Assembly (NCBI GenBank): GCA_038093975.1
Contig: JBBPTG010000087.1
Location: 1 to 64,000 of the forward strand
Origin: Chalciporus piperatus
Lineage: Eukaryota > Basidiomycota > Agaricomycetes > Boletales > Boletaceae
Length of the DNA: 64,000 nucleotides
Direction: 5' to 3'
A model generated the notes under the pieces. The model was not told the origin of the DNA. It saw only the letters and a list, made by a program, of their open reading frames with translations, and ran no database searches. The translations under genes and the position numbers were made by a program. Numbering within the stretch: position 1 is the stretch's first letter; each line of letters begins with the position of its first letter. Shown here one piece after another: positions 10,268 to 22,318 of the stretch.

Positions 10268-13200
10268 TCATCCCGTTACTATGCATTCCTTGTTCTCCCA
10301 TTCGATCTTTTGTTTCAGGGCCGCCTGCAAAATGAGCTCCGTGGAGTATATCGTATGCCCTTCTTGCGCGAGCGGGCGCCATATGGACTTATCCTCGGGA
10401 CAGGACACCACATATCGGTTCTCCTTCCCCTTGAGAATCCTGACTGTTGGATTCGAGGTCTGCACCTGTGAATCGGATCGTCAGCGTCATAAAATAAGTT
10501 GTTCTGGCGTTCCGTCGACTGACCTGTCCACCGCCTGCTAAAACGACGTTCTTTAGCAGCTTAGTGTCAACTGACACCTTTGGCGTCACATAAAATGTCA
10601 TCTGTTTGAACAGGTTCGAACCGCCATCTCCTCCTTTGGAACGTTGCGTCGCCTCCACGAACTTGAAGTCCCATTTTTGTTCTGCAGCAGGGTCCAATAA
10701 AAGATAATCGCCTTCAGCTGCAAAGATCACAATCAATACAAGGTCGAAGCATTAGCCATTCATTTGACGCACGGAGAAGCTTGTTGGCCTTGGCGCTGAC
10801 ATTTGCCCATTCTTCGGTGAGGATATAGGGAGATTTGGCCATCGCACAAAGGAATTTTTCCGTCCGGACTATACCCTTTGCGACAAGATGTGTGCAGTCC
10901 GTAGGTTTCGTGGTCATCTGAACCCCTAGTTTAGTAAGGCGCTGCCACCCGAGCGTCAGCACGTTCTCAGTCGTTGCGTAGATAGCGGACAAACCTTGAC
11001 CACATCATCCAAGAGGGCCACTCCAGTCGTCATCAGTCTGATGTTCGTGAGGGTCCGCGACGACCCTCTAAATGCCCATGATTAGCCTGATCAAGGTTGC
11101 ACGGCGTTGAACTCACACAGACTTTCGAGGTCCCGTTTTCTTCTCCTGGGACCCACGCACCTTACCTTTCCCTGGGCGTGCGTCCACTTCGTCGTCGGAC
11201 TCTTCTGCAGCTTTGGCCTTGCCCTTTGTAACTTTCGGCTTCTGCTTCGACACCAGAACAGCGTCTTCGACCTCAGCTTCCTCTTTTTCCTCCTCCTCCT
11301 CCTCCTCTTCTTCTACCTCCCTCGCTACCTTCTTGGCTTTGCCCTTCATGTTATCCTTTGATCCGACCTTGTCTACTTTCCTCCTCTTTGCTCCCCTCTC
11401 ATCCTCGTTGTCGTCCTTTGTTGAAATGACTGACTCGCCACCCATACTCCTCCGGCGTTTCTCGTTCTTCTTCTCCTTCTCGAAACTGATCACGTCTGGC
11501 ATGATTACATCGCGTAATTTCGTGTTGGCTTTATTGGCTGCATTCCGTCTGGGTCCCCCACGACTTGTCGACGTCATCGGAGAATCAACGATCATCGACG
11601 TCTCGTCTTCGTCCTCGGGCTCGGACTCTGCAGGTCGAACGGCTTTGGCTTTGGCACTGGGCTTCGTCCTTCCAGAAGAGACGGCGGGTGACGGCTTCGC
11701 CCTCTTGCTCGCTGAAGTCGATGCCTCCGCAGCAGCAGCGCGGATTGACGTCGTACGGGCGACCTTTTGTTTTGGGTCGCTCGGGGAACTTCCCGCCTCT
11801 TTGTTACTGCTCTGGGAAAAGTATTCCTTCGTAACGGACGGGATGACAACAGACAACCTCCGCTTCGGCGAGCGCGAGTTCTTCGTGTTTGGTGTAGGCG
11901 ACGGGGAACGGGTGGGGGAACGAGGAGTAGCCTTCTTCTTGGTTGCCTTCTCGACATCACGTCTCGTGGCGGAGTCATCGTTGCGCGCTATTGCCCCTCT
12001 CCGTTCTCTCACCTTGCGCTTCTCGCTAATCTTCGTCTTTGCAGGACGGACACGGTCCTCGTCTTCAGTCTCTTCTCGGGCGTCCTCGCTCGTCTTCCCG
12101 TTCCCGTTCGCTTTCGGCTTGGGTTTCATCCCAGATCTGATCGTGGTGGATGTTTGGCCAGTGGCACGGCGGGGTGGAGCAGAACTTTCTGAATCCGAGT
12201 TAGACGCAATGGATATCACCCTGCCCTTTTGTAGCTTTGTGTTTGCTGTCGACTGGGCCTTGCTCGTCGCCGGACCCCGCGTATCCTTCTTCGTGGGTTC
12301 GACCTCCAGAACCTCAGCCTCGCTCTCCACGTCCGACCGCTGCACCACAGAGGATGTTAATCTGCGAGGGATGAGATCGGGCTTGGGGCGGGACGGACTT
12401 GGATGCTTGACTGCCTGCGGGGCCGGGCTTGACTCTCGAGATGGAGTTTCTGGTCGATCGGGAGTAGGTTTTGACCTGGAGGTAGACTTGCCCTTCTCCC
12501 GGTCTGATGCTGTACCGTTGACACCTCCTTCCTTGGACTTTCCCTTGTCTTTCGTAGCTAGTTTGGACTTAGCCCCGCGGACCGGTTGGATGTCGTCTTC
12601 TACCTCATCTTGATCGGCCGCCGCTTCGGCTTCTTCCTCGGCATCCTGGTCGGGTGCCACGACCGCTTCGACCTCTCTGGCATCCCTAGCGGACGCAGAT
12701 GTACCGGGAGGAGGTGCAGACGAAGCTAGTTTGGAAACATCACGTGGTTTCGTGGGGGTATGGGTTTTGCGCGTGGCCCTCTTGTCATCCACAGCATCGC
12801 GGGAACCACCTTGCTCCTCGGCTTCGTCGTCATCTGGTATCTCGATCACTTGGTCGACAAATTCCCCAAACGCTGATCCGCGTCTGGACTTGGTTGATGG
12901 TGTTGCCTTGGCAGACCTCGAGCGTGGGCGAGGAGTCGCTTTCGATTGCTTTACGCTCGCAGCCTCTTCGTCGTTGCGAAGCCTGCTACGATCACCTGCT
13001 GCAACAACAGCGTCGCTGGTGGTTGCGACAGCATTCTCGCCAGCCTCCGGTTCCCGGTAATCCGCATCGCGACTTTCCTCGTATTCCAAATCGATGACGC
13101 CAACGCCACGTCCACCTAGCAAGGCACCCCCACTGACCGTAGGAACAACCGTGCTGGAGGCTGAGCAAACGCGTGCTAGGTGAGAAATGATACCGGGACA

Positions 13201-14940
13201 CATATGGAGCGTCAGACTCACATTCGCTATTCCTAGTCATGAGTATCTTGCCAAAGTCGACACCGGGCGGATAAACGATATACCGCTCCAGCCCAACCGT
13301 CAGTGCGCTATGACGGGACCATGAGACACTGAATGTGACCACCCTGACAAACGGGACGTACCGCCATGCGACAAAACAGTCTTCTAACCATGTGTGATTC
13401 ACGACTGGGATCGACCAAGATAAAGCTCGAGCTGTCTTTGGCGATGGCTGACTAGAACCACCATCAGACGAGGAAGAGAGCGAGCGAGGTTCAGCTGGAG
13501 TTTGAGATCACATGAATGCATTAGACTCACAATCCTGCAACAAGCACCTTGTTCTCGCTGGTTAGACTCGGGGTGAACTTTGCCCCCATGAGCAAAATCA
13601 AGCGCTTCAAGTAATCACGCGCGGCCCCCGTGTAATTAGTGAGGCATATGTCCTGGCGAAAATTAATTCAGACATAAACAAAGGAGAAACACAGAAGTTG
13701 GACGTATACTTACAGCATCGACTAGCCCAGAAACACCTCCCCTAGGAACGGGATACCACAGCAATGAGTCGAGAGGAGAGTAGAGCGTTCCGCTAGATTC
13801 GACGCTAAACAGCCAATTCAAGGTCCCAATAAGAAGGGACGCACGGGCTGCCTTGAGAGAACAGCTATCAGCGTCACATGCGTAATTGCAAGAATAAACA
13901 CACCTTGAAATAAGCCTTACCACTCCTCCATCGCGTAATCAAGACGTCGCATTCATCGATTACTTTCTCTTCAGCATCGTCGTCTGTGTCAACAGGAATG
14001 GGTACTATTACACCCCCAGCCCGACGGATTCCCGCTTCCATCGCTTGTCGAGAACTCTTACTCAATTCGAGGGAATAGGAGAGGAGTAATCGTCTACCAC
14101 TCCAAACCTTTACTTTCTCTCCCTCATTACTCGTGCTCGGACCTGCCTCTGTTTCGGCATCTCCATCCTGTTTTCGCCTCCGCCTGTTATCTGTCATGTT
14201 TGGGTCGTCTTCGATCTGGATGGTCGCTCCTGGACGCAACACAAGTGGGTCTGGCCAAGAGTAAGGGGTTTCTGGGAGTCGACGCCCCAGACGGACAGAG
14301 TCGTCAAACCAGTGCGGAGTCAAAATGCACATGTGTGTTTGGGGAGCAAAGTGAAAGGCGGTGTTGTACTGTAAGACATGTGAGATAGGCTGTAGCGAAA
14401 TGCAAGTTGGAATACCTTGTCGCTCCCTTGGCAAAGGGCAAACAGATGGGTCACGTCGCGAGTGAGACCAATACGCCATTGACCTCCAAGCGCGGTTATA
14501 CCGGCTGAGAGAACCTCCAAGTCTGCAGCCGATAACTGAAAGTGATATCAGGGAAAGCCAAATAGAAGACACCAGCGCGAGACACACGTCAGTGGCACAC
14601 GCGACGACACCAGAAAAGATCATGGCAGGGTCTGGGGAGTAGTAGTTCTCTCTGTCTTACATCATTTAACTACAGAAAAGCGGAATGGACAGAGATACAC
14701 GCACAGTTGGATCTTTCCCATCACCACGCTCCGGTCGACCCAACGGTCACTGACGACCTTGAGGGACGTGTCGGACTGGTCGACATCATTGTGAGCGTGG
14801 GAGGCGGCGAGGGCGATGAGATGTGTGTAGGGTGGATGACTGACAGCGCCGTTGACGTCGAGCAGCGAGGCTAGTTGATGCTTTCTCGTCGGCGACAACG
14901 ACGGCGAGAGCGAATAGTGGACACCGTCGAACACGGCCAT
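10268..14940 (-). CDS. Multi-BRCT DNA-damage-response protein (Brc1/Rtt107-like)
   Basis: The gene starts at an ATG at 14940 with AVFDGVHYSLSPSLSP, a first BRCT domain. Further BRCT-type blocks follow: one around PHWFDDSVRLGRRLPE (14290 region), one ending VNHTWLEDCFVAWRYV (13380 region), and a C-terminal pair. In the pair, the first BRCT holds LGVQMTTKPTDCTHLVAKG and ILTEEWANV. The last, after an intron, holds VRILKGKENRYVVSCPED and IYSTELILQAALKQKIEW. Between the N-terminal and C-terminal BRCTs lies about 700 residues of low-complexity, highly charged linker (13221-11113) rich in Lys, Ser, Pro and acidic runs. Several N-terminal BRCTs, a long linker and a C-terminal pair are the plan of Brc1/Rtt107, scaffolds that bind phosphorylated H2A at stalled replication forks. 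MDC1/PTIP-like proteins are the alternative. Total length is roughly 1,400 residues. Nuclear function is inferred. Confidence 0.8.
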
Positions 14941-16434
14941 AACATAGGACAAGGCGCGTCTCAGGTGAGAAGTGGACGATCACAGGGGCGTGACGCGTGA
15001 CATCCGACAGTAACGTCACGCTCTGGCACATTCTCTAGTGAACACGGATACTAGTAGCCTGTACATCTTGCAATTCAAAGCGGCTGTATAGTACCTTGGA
15101 TGTAGGTCTCCAAGCAGCTGCACTTCACCCATTGACATCCTACGTCTCCCAAATAGAACAATATAATTATTAGCATCCTCCAAACACATGGTCGTCATAC
15201 CATGCACCGGCGAGGTATAGCTTAGCTAGTCGCGTGCGGAAGCGTGTGCGCCAATATTCGACATGCAGCCGCATGTTTTTGCATTGTCGAGCTCGCCAGG
15301 GACAAGTTGTAGTGCTGCACCGGGGTGCCCGGTACTACCGACACGATGTGAATGAAGACAGGAGATAGCCCATGTTTTGTATCATACTGGTGTGAGTTGT
15401 GATTTTCTTCGTCCTCAGGCTCACGCTGTCACTAGTCACTGGGGATCAATTTGGACGCTTGTACATATGTCGGGATCATTCCCGCAACCCTCTCAGCTCG
15501 ACATACTGATGGCTGAGAAACTTGTCGAGGACTCTGTACGAGTTTATCACTGTTATCGGATCAACAAGTCTTTTCTGTTTGCCATTTTATCAGCGGGCCC
15601 GCCGGGTCGGACACTCTCCACAGTGTCTTGCGCTGAAGGTGGACCGGGAAATTTCCGTCGTTGAAGAAAGATATAGCAGCCTTCTCTCTTTCCTTGAGAC
15701 CCGGGGCCGGGTGTGGCTACCTGGACGCAGACAAGCTCAATCCCTTCGGGGTAATGGCTGGCTCAGAAGGGCGCAGGTGATCCAGAGCTCGTAGATGGTG
15801 CGTCGTGTTTTTCCGGACTTGATTGACATTCGATCGCTTCTTGAATCGATGTGACGTGCGAGCTGAGAAACCTTTCACGCAAATTCACGGTTCCTCGATA
15901 TCTGTTGGGAACGTGAGCGCTGACATTGTCAATCCGAAGACCCTGCAAGCACTAACGCGAGTCGTGATGTACGTAGACGGATCATACATACCGAGAATCA
16001 TCCTCTAACTAGGTCATGCATGCATATGAGTGGCTTTCCAGGCGAAAAGCACCCTCCAGCAACCCCTGACGTGGTCCGCGATACAACCTCGAGCATTGAG
16101 CGTGGCGCTTGCACTGGCCACGCTCCGCTTCAATACGATTCCATTGTTCTTTTATTCATTATCCACATCGATCGCTTCCATAGGTTTGCGATCTTGGGAA
16201 CCATAGAACGCTTCAGAGTCGTACATAAGTGTCATGGTCTTCCACATGGACTCGGACGGTGGTTGTCGCCTAATATCAACCCCGTATCAATCTGAGGCCT
16301 GAGGTCCTGAGGTCGCGTTGAAAATAATGTGTCATTGCAGAAAAATCGATGAATATGGGAGTGATAGCAACATATTGATACATATATATGTTCGCTTCTC
16401 ATCGGCCTTGGCTCTCCGTGACAACACAGTCCTC
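14941..16434. other. No gene seen
   Basis: About 1.5 kb between the BRCT gene start and the aldehyde dehydrogenase stop. Open frames up to about 95 codons occur on both strands, but none shows a domain, conserved motif or sensible splice partner. The part next to 14940 should contain the BRCT gene promoter, with no clear element recognised. Confidence 0.5.
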
Positions 16435-18403
16435 TCACAACTTGAGGCCGAGGTTTATGTGCACAGCCTTGACGGCAGTGTAGCTGCAATGAATGTCGAT
16501 TCGCGTCAGTGAGGATGAAAAGGATGGCCTAAGAAGCACGCACTTGTGCAGGGCGTATTCACCCAACTCCCTTCCGATACCACTTTGCTTGAACCCACCA
16601 AAAGGAACGTTCGAGTTCAGTTGGTTGGTGCAGTTAACCCATGCAGTTCCGGCCTTGAGTCTGTGAGCGGTCTTGATCGCCCGGTTCAAGTTTTGGGTGA
16701 ACACGGCAGCAGCCAAGCCATATACGGTGTCGTTGGCCTGCTTGATGACATCCTCCTCGTCTTTGAATTTGATGACGACACCGACGGGGCCGAAGATCTC
16801 CTCTTGGACGATCTTCATAGAAGGGGTAGTGTTGGTGAAGATGGTGGGCCTGATGAAGTAGCCCTCCGTGCCCTGGCGTTCACCGCCGGCCTCACATGTT
16901 GCACCCTCAGCTTTTCCGGATTCGATGTAGTTCATGATGCGCTACGAATCCATGTGTTTAGAAGCACGAATTGCTGTGTCGTACACCGTGACAACGTACG
17001 TTGAATTGGATCTCCGAGACTTGAGGACCTTGCCAGGTTTCGGGCTGGAATGGGTCACCGACCTGGAGCGAGCGCGCCTTCGCCGTGAAGAGCTCGAGGA
17101 ACTTGTCGTAGATACCCTCCTGGACGAAGATACGCGATCCAGCGCAACAAGTCTGACCGTGGTTCCAGCTGTGGACGGCAGGTTCGCTCAGTCCTCCGCT
17201 TTACAAGAAAAAATAGACACTAACAAGATACCAAATGCGGCCCAGTTGACGGCCTGCTCCAGGTCAGCATCATCGTAGATGATGTTGGGGCTCTTTCCAC
17301 CCAACTCCAGAGTCACGTTCTTCAGGTTACTCTTGGAAGATGCTTCCAAGATCTTGCGACCAACGAGCGTCGAGCCAGTGAAGGCAACCTTCTCGATCTT
17401 CATGTGGTAAGCGATGGCATTGCCGACAGTGTTGCCGTAACCGGTAAGGATATTAACGACACCGGAAGGGAAACCGGCTTCCTGGATGAGGTGGGCCATA
17501 CGGATCGCGGTAAGAGGAGTGAATTCGGAGGGCTTGAGCACGATGGCGTTTCCAGTGGCGAGAGCGGGGCCAAGCTTCCAGGCCATCATGAGGACTGTTA
17601 AATATCAATAGGTCGGCATAACCAGTTGGAATGGCAGCAGATGTCCACTCACGAGGGAAGTTCCATGGGATGATTTGACCAACTACACCGATGGGCTCAT
17701 GACGAGCGTAGGTGAGTTTTGCTTCGGAGGTCTGAAAGGCTCGGGCGTGAGAAGAGATTTAGGAGATAGCATCCGATAGTAACCCACCTCCTGAACCTCA
17801 CCAGTAACTTTGTCTGCCCAACCAGCATAGTAGCGGATACAGTCGATGGAACCAGCAACATCGGCATTCCTTGCCCAGTTAAAAGTTTTTCCTGACAATC
17901 CAAATTCAAGACACTAGGGAATGTATGACATTGGGTGCGGCGCACCGTTGTCGAGTGCCTCAAGAGCGGCAAGCTCGTCAGCGTGAGCCTCCATCAGTGT
18001 CGCCAGTTTGAAAAGGAGGTTGCTGCGACGAGCACCAGGGGCGTTCAATCCCCAGACGGTGTCAAAAGCCTTCTGAGCTGCCTCAACAGCGATGTCGACA
18101 TCCTTTGGGGTGGCCTCAGAGACGGAAGTGACGACCTTTCCGTTCGCTGATTACAGTGATCGAAGTGAGGATGATCAATGCGAGATGTTTCGCGTGGGAA
18201 GGTGGATAAGACGTACTTGGGTTAATGACGCTGCACAGGTTGGAGATCAATAGACGATGAGATTAGATAGAGGATTAACCTTACTCGATAGTGGTACCGT
18301 CAGAACCGTCAACGAATTGACCGTTGATGAAGAGACCGGTCTCGAAGGAAACCTTGCCCTTGTAGACGGGGGTATCGAACTCGTGAGTGAAGGAGGTGGG
18401 CAT
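16435..18403 (-). CDS. NAD(P)-dependent aldehyde dehydrogenase (ALDH superfamily)
   Basis: The ATG at 18403 opens [18 protein letters not shown], continuing [17 protein letters not shown]. Several introns of about 50-75 nt interrupt the gene, and the last exon (16512-16435) supplies [15 protein letters not shown] after a CAG acceptor. ALDH landmarks occur in order: [18 protein letters not shown] (cofactor binding), [12 protein letters not shown] (Rossmann glycines), [13 protein letters not shown] with the general-base Glu, [15 protein letters not shown] with the catalytic Cys, [10 protein letters not shown], and [17 protein letters not shown] near the C terminus. Length is about 500 residues, usual for class 1/2 ALDHs, which oxidise aliphatic aldehydes to acids (acetaldehyde in many fungi). 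There is no clear mitochondrial presequence, so a cytosolic enzyme is likely. All catalytic residues appear present. Confidence 0.95.
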
Positions 18404-21105
18404 GATGGAAGTAGATGGGGAAGGATGGGGGTTCAAGGGAAAGGGGATGCGGGGTATATATAGGATCGGAGCGCCGCGTACTAGTGTTGAGGGGTGACTA
18501 AACTAATGAATCAAATAATGACCACTCTGGACTGATCGATCTGATATCGATTCTGATCAGGTGGTCCGCTCGTCAGATCCGCCGTAGTGCTAAGCCTTTT
18601 TCGACTCGAATCGGCAGGGGCCTCCGTCACGGTGGTATTTTGAGGGCATTGACCGTAAAGTGCCATTCCCCCTCCCCCAACTTGTTGAAGGCGCCTAGCG
18701 ATGGTGAGCGCGTGAGCTCTGCTAGTGCCAGTCAACTTCTTGGTCGATTCAATGATTGTAGTAATACATGAACTCTTGAGCTGACGACGTGAATATTGAA
18801 CGCATGAAGACTGGACGTTGGACTCGCTATGGCTAACAAGCCGTTCGGTGATGATTGATGCATGAAACGTTCACCCTCCACTAGGGATCTAAGTAGAGCT
18901 AGTCAGGCCCAAGTCAGGCCAACTCGGGTACCACCTCGGTCATGTGGTGCACCCTCCTTCAGGACATCAACCGCGCCAAGTTCTCCTGACCTGCACCCTA
19001 TGACCCACATGATCATCGACCCCCACAGTATCCACGCCTGCTGCTATCTACCAAAGGGGGCTAATGTGTTCGCACACCGTGCATCTTTGAGCTGACTCCA
19101 ACCGGTAATTAAGGCAGATGAGCCCAATCATTAATCAACCACAGTGTCTGACGATCCCGCAGCAACCCCAGTTGTCGGAGTTGATCCGCTTCTCGCCCAA
19201 AGAGCGATACCTCTCTAACGCAGGAGGCTGTAGGGGATTTCGCGAAAATCTTGACGGAGACGAGTACAGTTCTACCTCCCTGAAGGCTGATGCATCAGGA
19301 AAACCCGCCTGCCATGATTACAGACAATTATCCATAACTTTGGACAACCATGGTATTTATGGGTTAATCCATAAATTACGAAGGTCCCAATAATTGCCTA
19401 TAATACAATGTGGTGGTTTGCAAAATGACGGATCCATAAATATGTCTATTATGCATAATTATCTGACTAATACACGACAGAGAGCATACAGAAGGATCAA
19501 CAAATGAATCAAAACATACCATTCCAGCGTGCGAGCAATGGGTGTCACCAAGTCATGTGGTGTCCAATTGTCCACATGGCCTGGGTGGGTGGATGCAAAG
19601 AGTGGACGACCGTTCATGCTGTACAGGAGATGGGTGTGCCGCTCGTTGCGTCGTCCTTGCCGCCGTGTCTGTCATCTCGTACGGCGCCATTTCCGTCACT
19701 CTGGCACTCCCCCTGACCCTCGACCTCTCTCGTCTCGTCTCGCCCCTCAACTCCTCCCGCTGGTCACCTCGATCTCAATCCCACTCGACTCGGTGTGTTC
19801 GGCAAGCCATTGTCGTTCTCATCGCAATCTCGGCATTCGGAGTTGATCAGTTGAGCTCCCGCTGTGACAGTATGGTCCCATGACTTGTTCCGTGCGCCTG
19901 GGTGATCGTATTGTGCGCTCGACTCGTCGTGTTCGCTTCTTCAGCTTTGGGGTCGCTCATGGAGGTTGTGAATAGGTGCAGTAAGGGTTGAGAATGGTCT
20001 GGGCTGAATGGGCTATACCCACAGAACAGTTTGCGCTCGTGAATGGCCGAAATTGGCAGATGGAGAGGCGGGGGCGTCAAGCAAATTGGCTCAGCTATTT
20101 GGACCGCACACGTCACACAGCTACGTGAGAAGTAAGGTTTGCACTCACCTTTGATTGCCAGCAGGGCTGTTGGGCCCGCGCTCGCAGTGCTGTTGAGGAC
20201 GAGGGAAGAGCTGGGAAGAGAGAAAGAATGGATTTGCTGACGTGGCCGTGAGTATTGAGAGACACGTGACCTTTTTTGCCTTGCATTTCCAAAGTCCTCT
20301 GCAAGTTTACCAGTAATACCACAACGAAGTCCGATGACGCACCCCCACTCCTTGAGTCCTTCTTCCACACATTCCCAGTCAAACAGACTACCCCGATTCC
20401 GGACGAGCGAACACAACGACAAAGAACGGTCAAACACATAATGCAACTGCATAGACGCACGAACAACATGTGGCCATAAGTTGCAACAAGAGCTCAGTTG
20501 ATGGGATGGCGAAGAATCTGGGATGGTGTGTCGGATTGAGTCTATGGACAATGAAATCGAGGGAAAGTTGAAGTGCAGGAGTGCTCGAAAGGTAAGACCA
20601 CAGAAACGAGTATATGAATGAACACACGGACGCATGACCCATGGGTAGACCGGTACTTGTATCTGCACATTCGTAGTGGGGGCCAGAAAACCCAAGCAGC
20701 CAGACTCCACATTTACTATGCAATGAAATTATTATTTAGTACTATGTGAGGAATGTCGAGAGTGTGAACAGTGAGCTACAATTATGGAACTTTTAGCCAT
20801 GTTTATGACTGGCCGGTTTTCCTGATGTGAATGAGACGCTCTCCTAAGGCTCATGATCAGCTTCGCGGGCAGCGGTGGTCCAAGAGATAGCCAGAGATAT
20901 CTGGGTGGAGACGAAACATGTGAGGCTCTACAAGGACTCGCCGAGATTGGCGTGAGCTAGTCGGGGATATAGCAAAGACTGTAGTTGTTGATTTAAACGA
21001 GATCGGGATGCGCAAGATATCGGCGGCGGAGCGGTTGAGCAAATTGCAAATGAATTAAAGACCTACGCCCGTTTTCTCAAACGCCTCTCGAGCTCAAAAA
21101 GAAAG
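18404..21105. other. Long intergenic stretch, no supported gene
   Basis: This stretch holds the ALDH promoter side (18404-18500) and an AT-rich part with small inverted segments around 19300-19480 (TCCATAAATTA, TTATGCATAATTATC). A 287-codon open frame on the minus strand (20710-19847) ends with an ATG-led peptide MSDPKAEEANTTSRAH, but the frame as a whole has no domain and atypical composition. No confident coding feature is called. Confidence 0.45.
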
Positions 21106-21114
21106 AAAAAAAAA
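21106..21114 (-). terminator. RNA polymerase III terminator of the tRNA gene
   Basis: On the minus strand the tRNA 3' end is followed after two bases by a run of nine T, the standard Pol III stop. Confidence 0.85.
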
Positions 21115-21116
21115 CT

Positions 21117-21199
21117 GGGCCTTGCTGGGAATCGAACCCAGGCCACTTGCAGCCGCGAAATCGCCCAAAGCAAGTATCGTACCTCTAGACTACAAGGCC
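21117..21199 (-). tRNA. tRNA-Pro (anticodon TGG) with a 12-nt intron
   Basis: On the minus strand, the acceptor stem GGCCTTG (21199-21193) pairs with CAAGGCC (21124-21118), with a C discriminator at 21117. The anticodon stem CTTGC (21174-21170) pairs with GCAAG (21150-21146). The T arm is CTGGG, loop TTCGATT, CCCAG. The loop reads TT-TGG-G before a 12-nt insertion (21163-21152, CGATTTCGCGGC) and then T, so the intron sits one base 3' of the anticodon, the canonical position for nuclear tRNA introns. Anticodon TGG decodes proline CCA and, by wobble, other CCN codons. The D-arm and T-loop sequences are good A- and B-box matches. CCA is not encoded, as expected for a eukaryote. Confidence 0.92.
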
Positions 21200-22318
21200 G
21201 ATACTGCAAGACAGATTTGATAGATCGTAAGACTCTACTCCGGAATACGGTCCGAAGTCCATGCTTTTCTGCTTGTGCAAAACAATTACGACAGCGAGCA
21301 GAGGCATCTATGGCTTTGTTTCTTGTGTGACCTCTTTGCTCGAGGTGGTACCCTGCCATTTCAGGTCAGTGATACCTAGTTCACTGCTTCGCCGACAACG
21401 TCAGGAAAGGACGTGCTGTGGTCGGCGGGTCAGAGAACCGCTGTTGCATGACGATGGGAAAGATGCTGGTTTTGCCTCCTTTGATTGGCACTGGTCAGCG
21501 GTCAGGGGCGAATGCTCAGAGACGGACCTTCCCTTGAGAGAATGAGTACAAGAATTATGGAAGCAGGGCCGAAGGCAGTGAGTTGATGAACATGTTCCTA
21601 TGCATACGTGATTCCGTTGCCAAACTTGCTGCGAGGCAACATCCGCTCGCCCCTCGAGATTGTTGTAAGTTTGGGCAAGGTCTTCGACGATCGCGAGATC
21701 AGGAAGATCTATTGGTCAGTTCAGTAAGTACTTGGACGCTGTTGTCGATGACGTACGTTCAAGCTGTGGGGTGTTGCGTGGACATTTGGGGAGAATGATG
21801 CTCAGTGTGGTATCCTGAAAGTAGTTTTTAGTGGAACGTGATTCTCAAAATTCGGTCAGTGCCGCTGAGTGCGAGATTCGACACGCTTGGGTATGTGCTC
21901 ATGCTCCAAGATACGAGATCGATGTACCTTTGAGGTATGCGAAGATCATTTGATGGTCCCATCGGTACCGGGTGTGAGTATCATGGTTCGAGAGCTGTAT
22001 CGCTCCTACACACGATGGCTCGTGGAAGTTAGACTTAGACGCTCACGAGGAGGAGTCAGTGATGGGTAACGTCTGGGATATGAAGCCCCTCCTAAATCTT
22101 CTGACAATGAGGGTAATTCCATGATTGTTGTATAATTTTGTAGTTCTGTGGACCGTCGCTGTGGAGATAATTTTCCGTTGGTCATCGTCGGCAACAGTAA
22201 ACAACCCAAACTCAGACAGACAAGCGTCTCAGACACGACGCCCTCTCTCGAGCTCGACATCGCCGGGCACGACGACAACACCAATCTCGCCGACGACAAA
22301 CTCTTTCTCTCCGACGAC
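21200..22318. other. Intergenic, no supported gene
   Basis: About 1.1 kb between the tRNA gene and ATG4. Short open frames only (71-94 codons), without recognisable motifs. The right part should contain the ATG4 promoter and leader. The ATG4 frame is open upstream to 22148 but starts there with GTG rather than ATG. Confidence 0.5.

Noticed and set aside
11213..12613. 466-codon open frame on the plus strand
   Set aside because: It is exactly antisense to the charged linker of the BRCT gene. Its Ser/Phe/Leu-rich translation is the mirror of Lys/Glu/Arg codons, and no start context or domain supports it.
19847..20710. 287-codon minus-strand open frame
   Set aside because: No domain or conserved motif, erratic composition and no splice partner. 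Kept only as a note in the intergenic entry.
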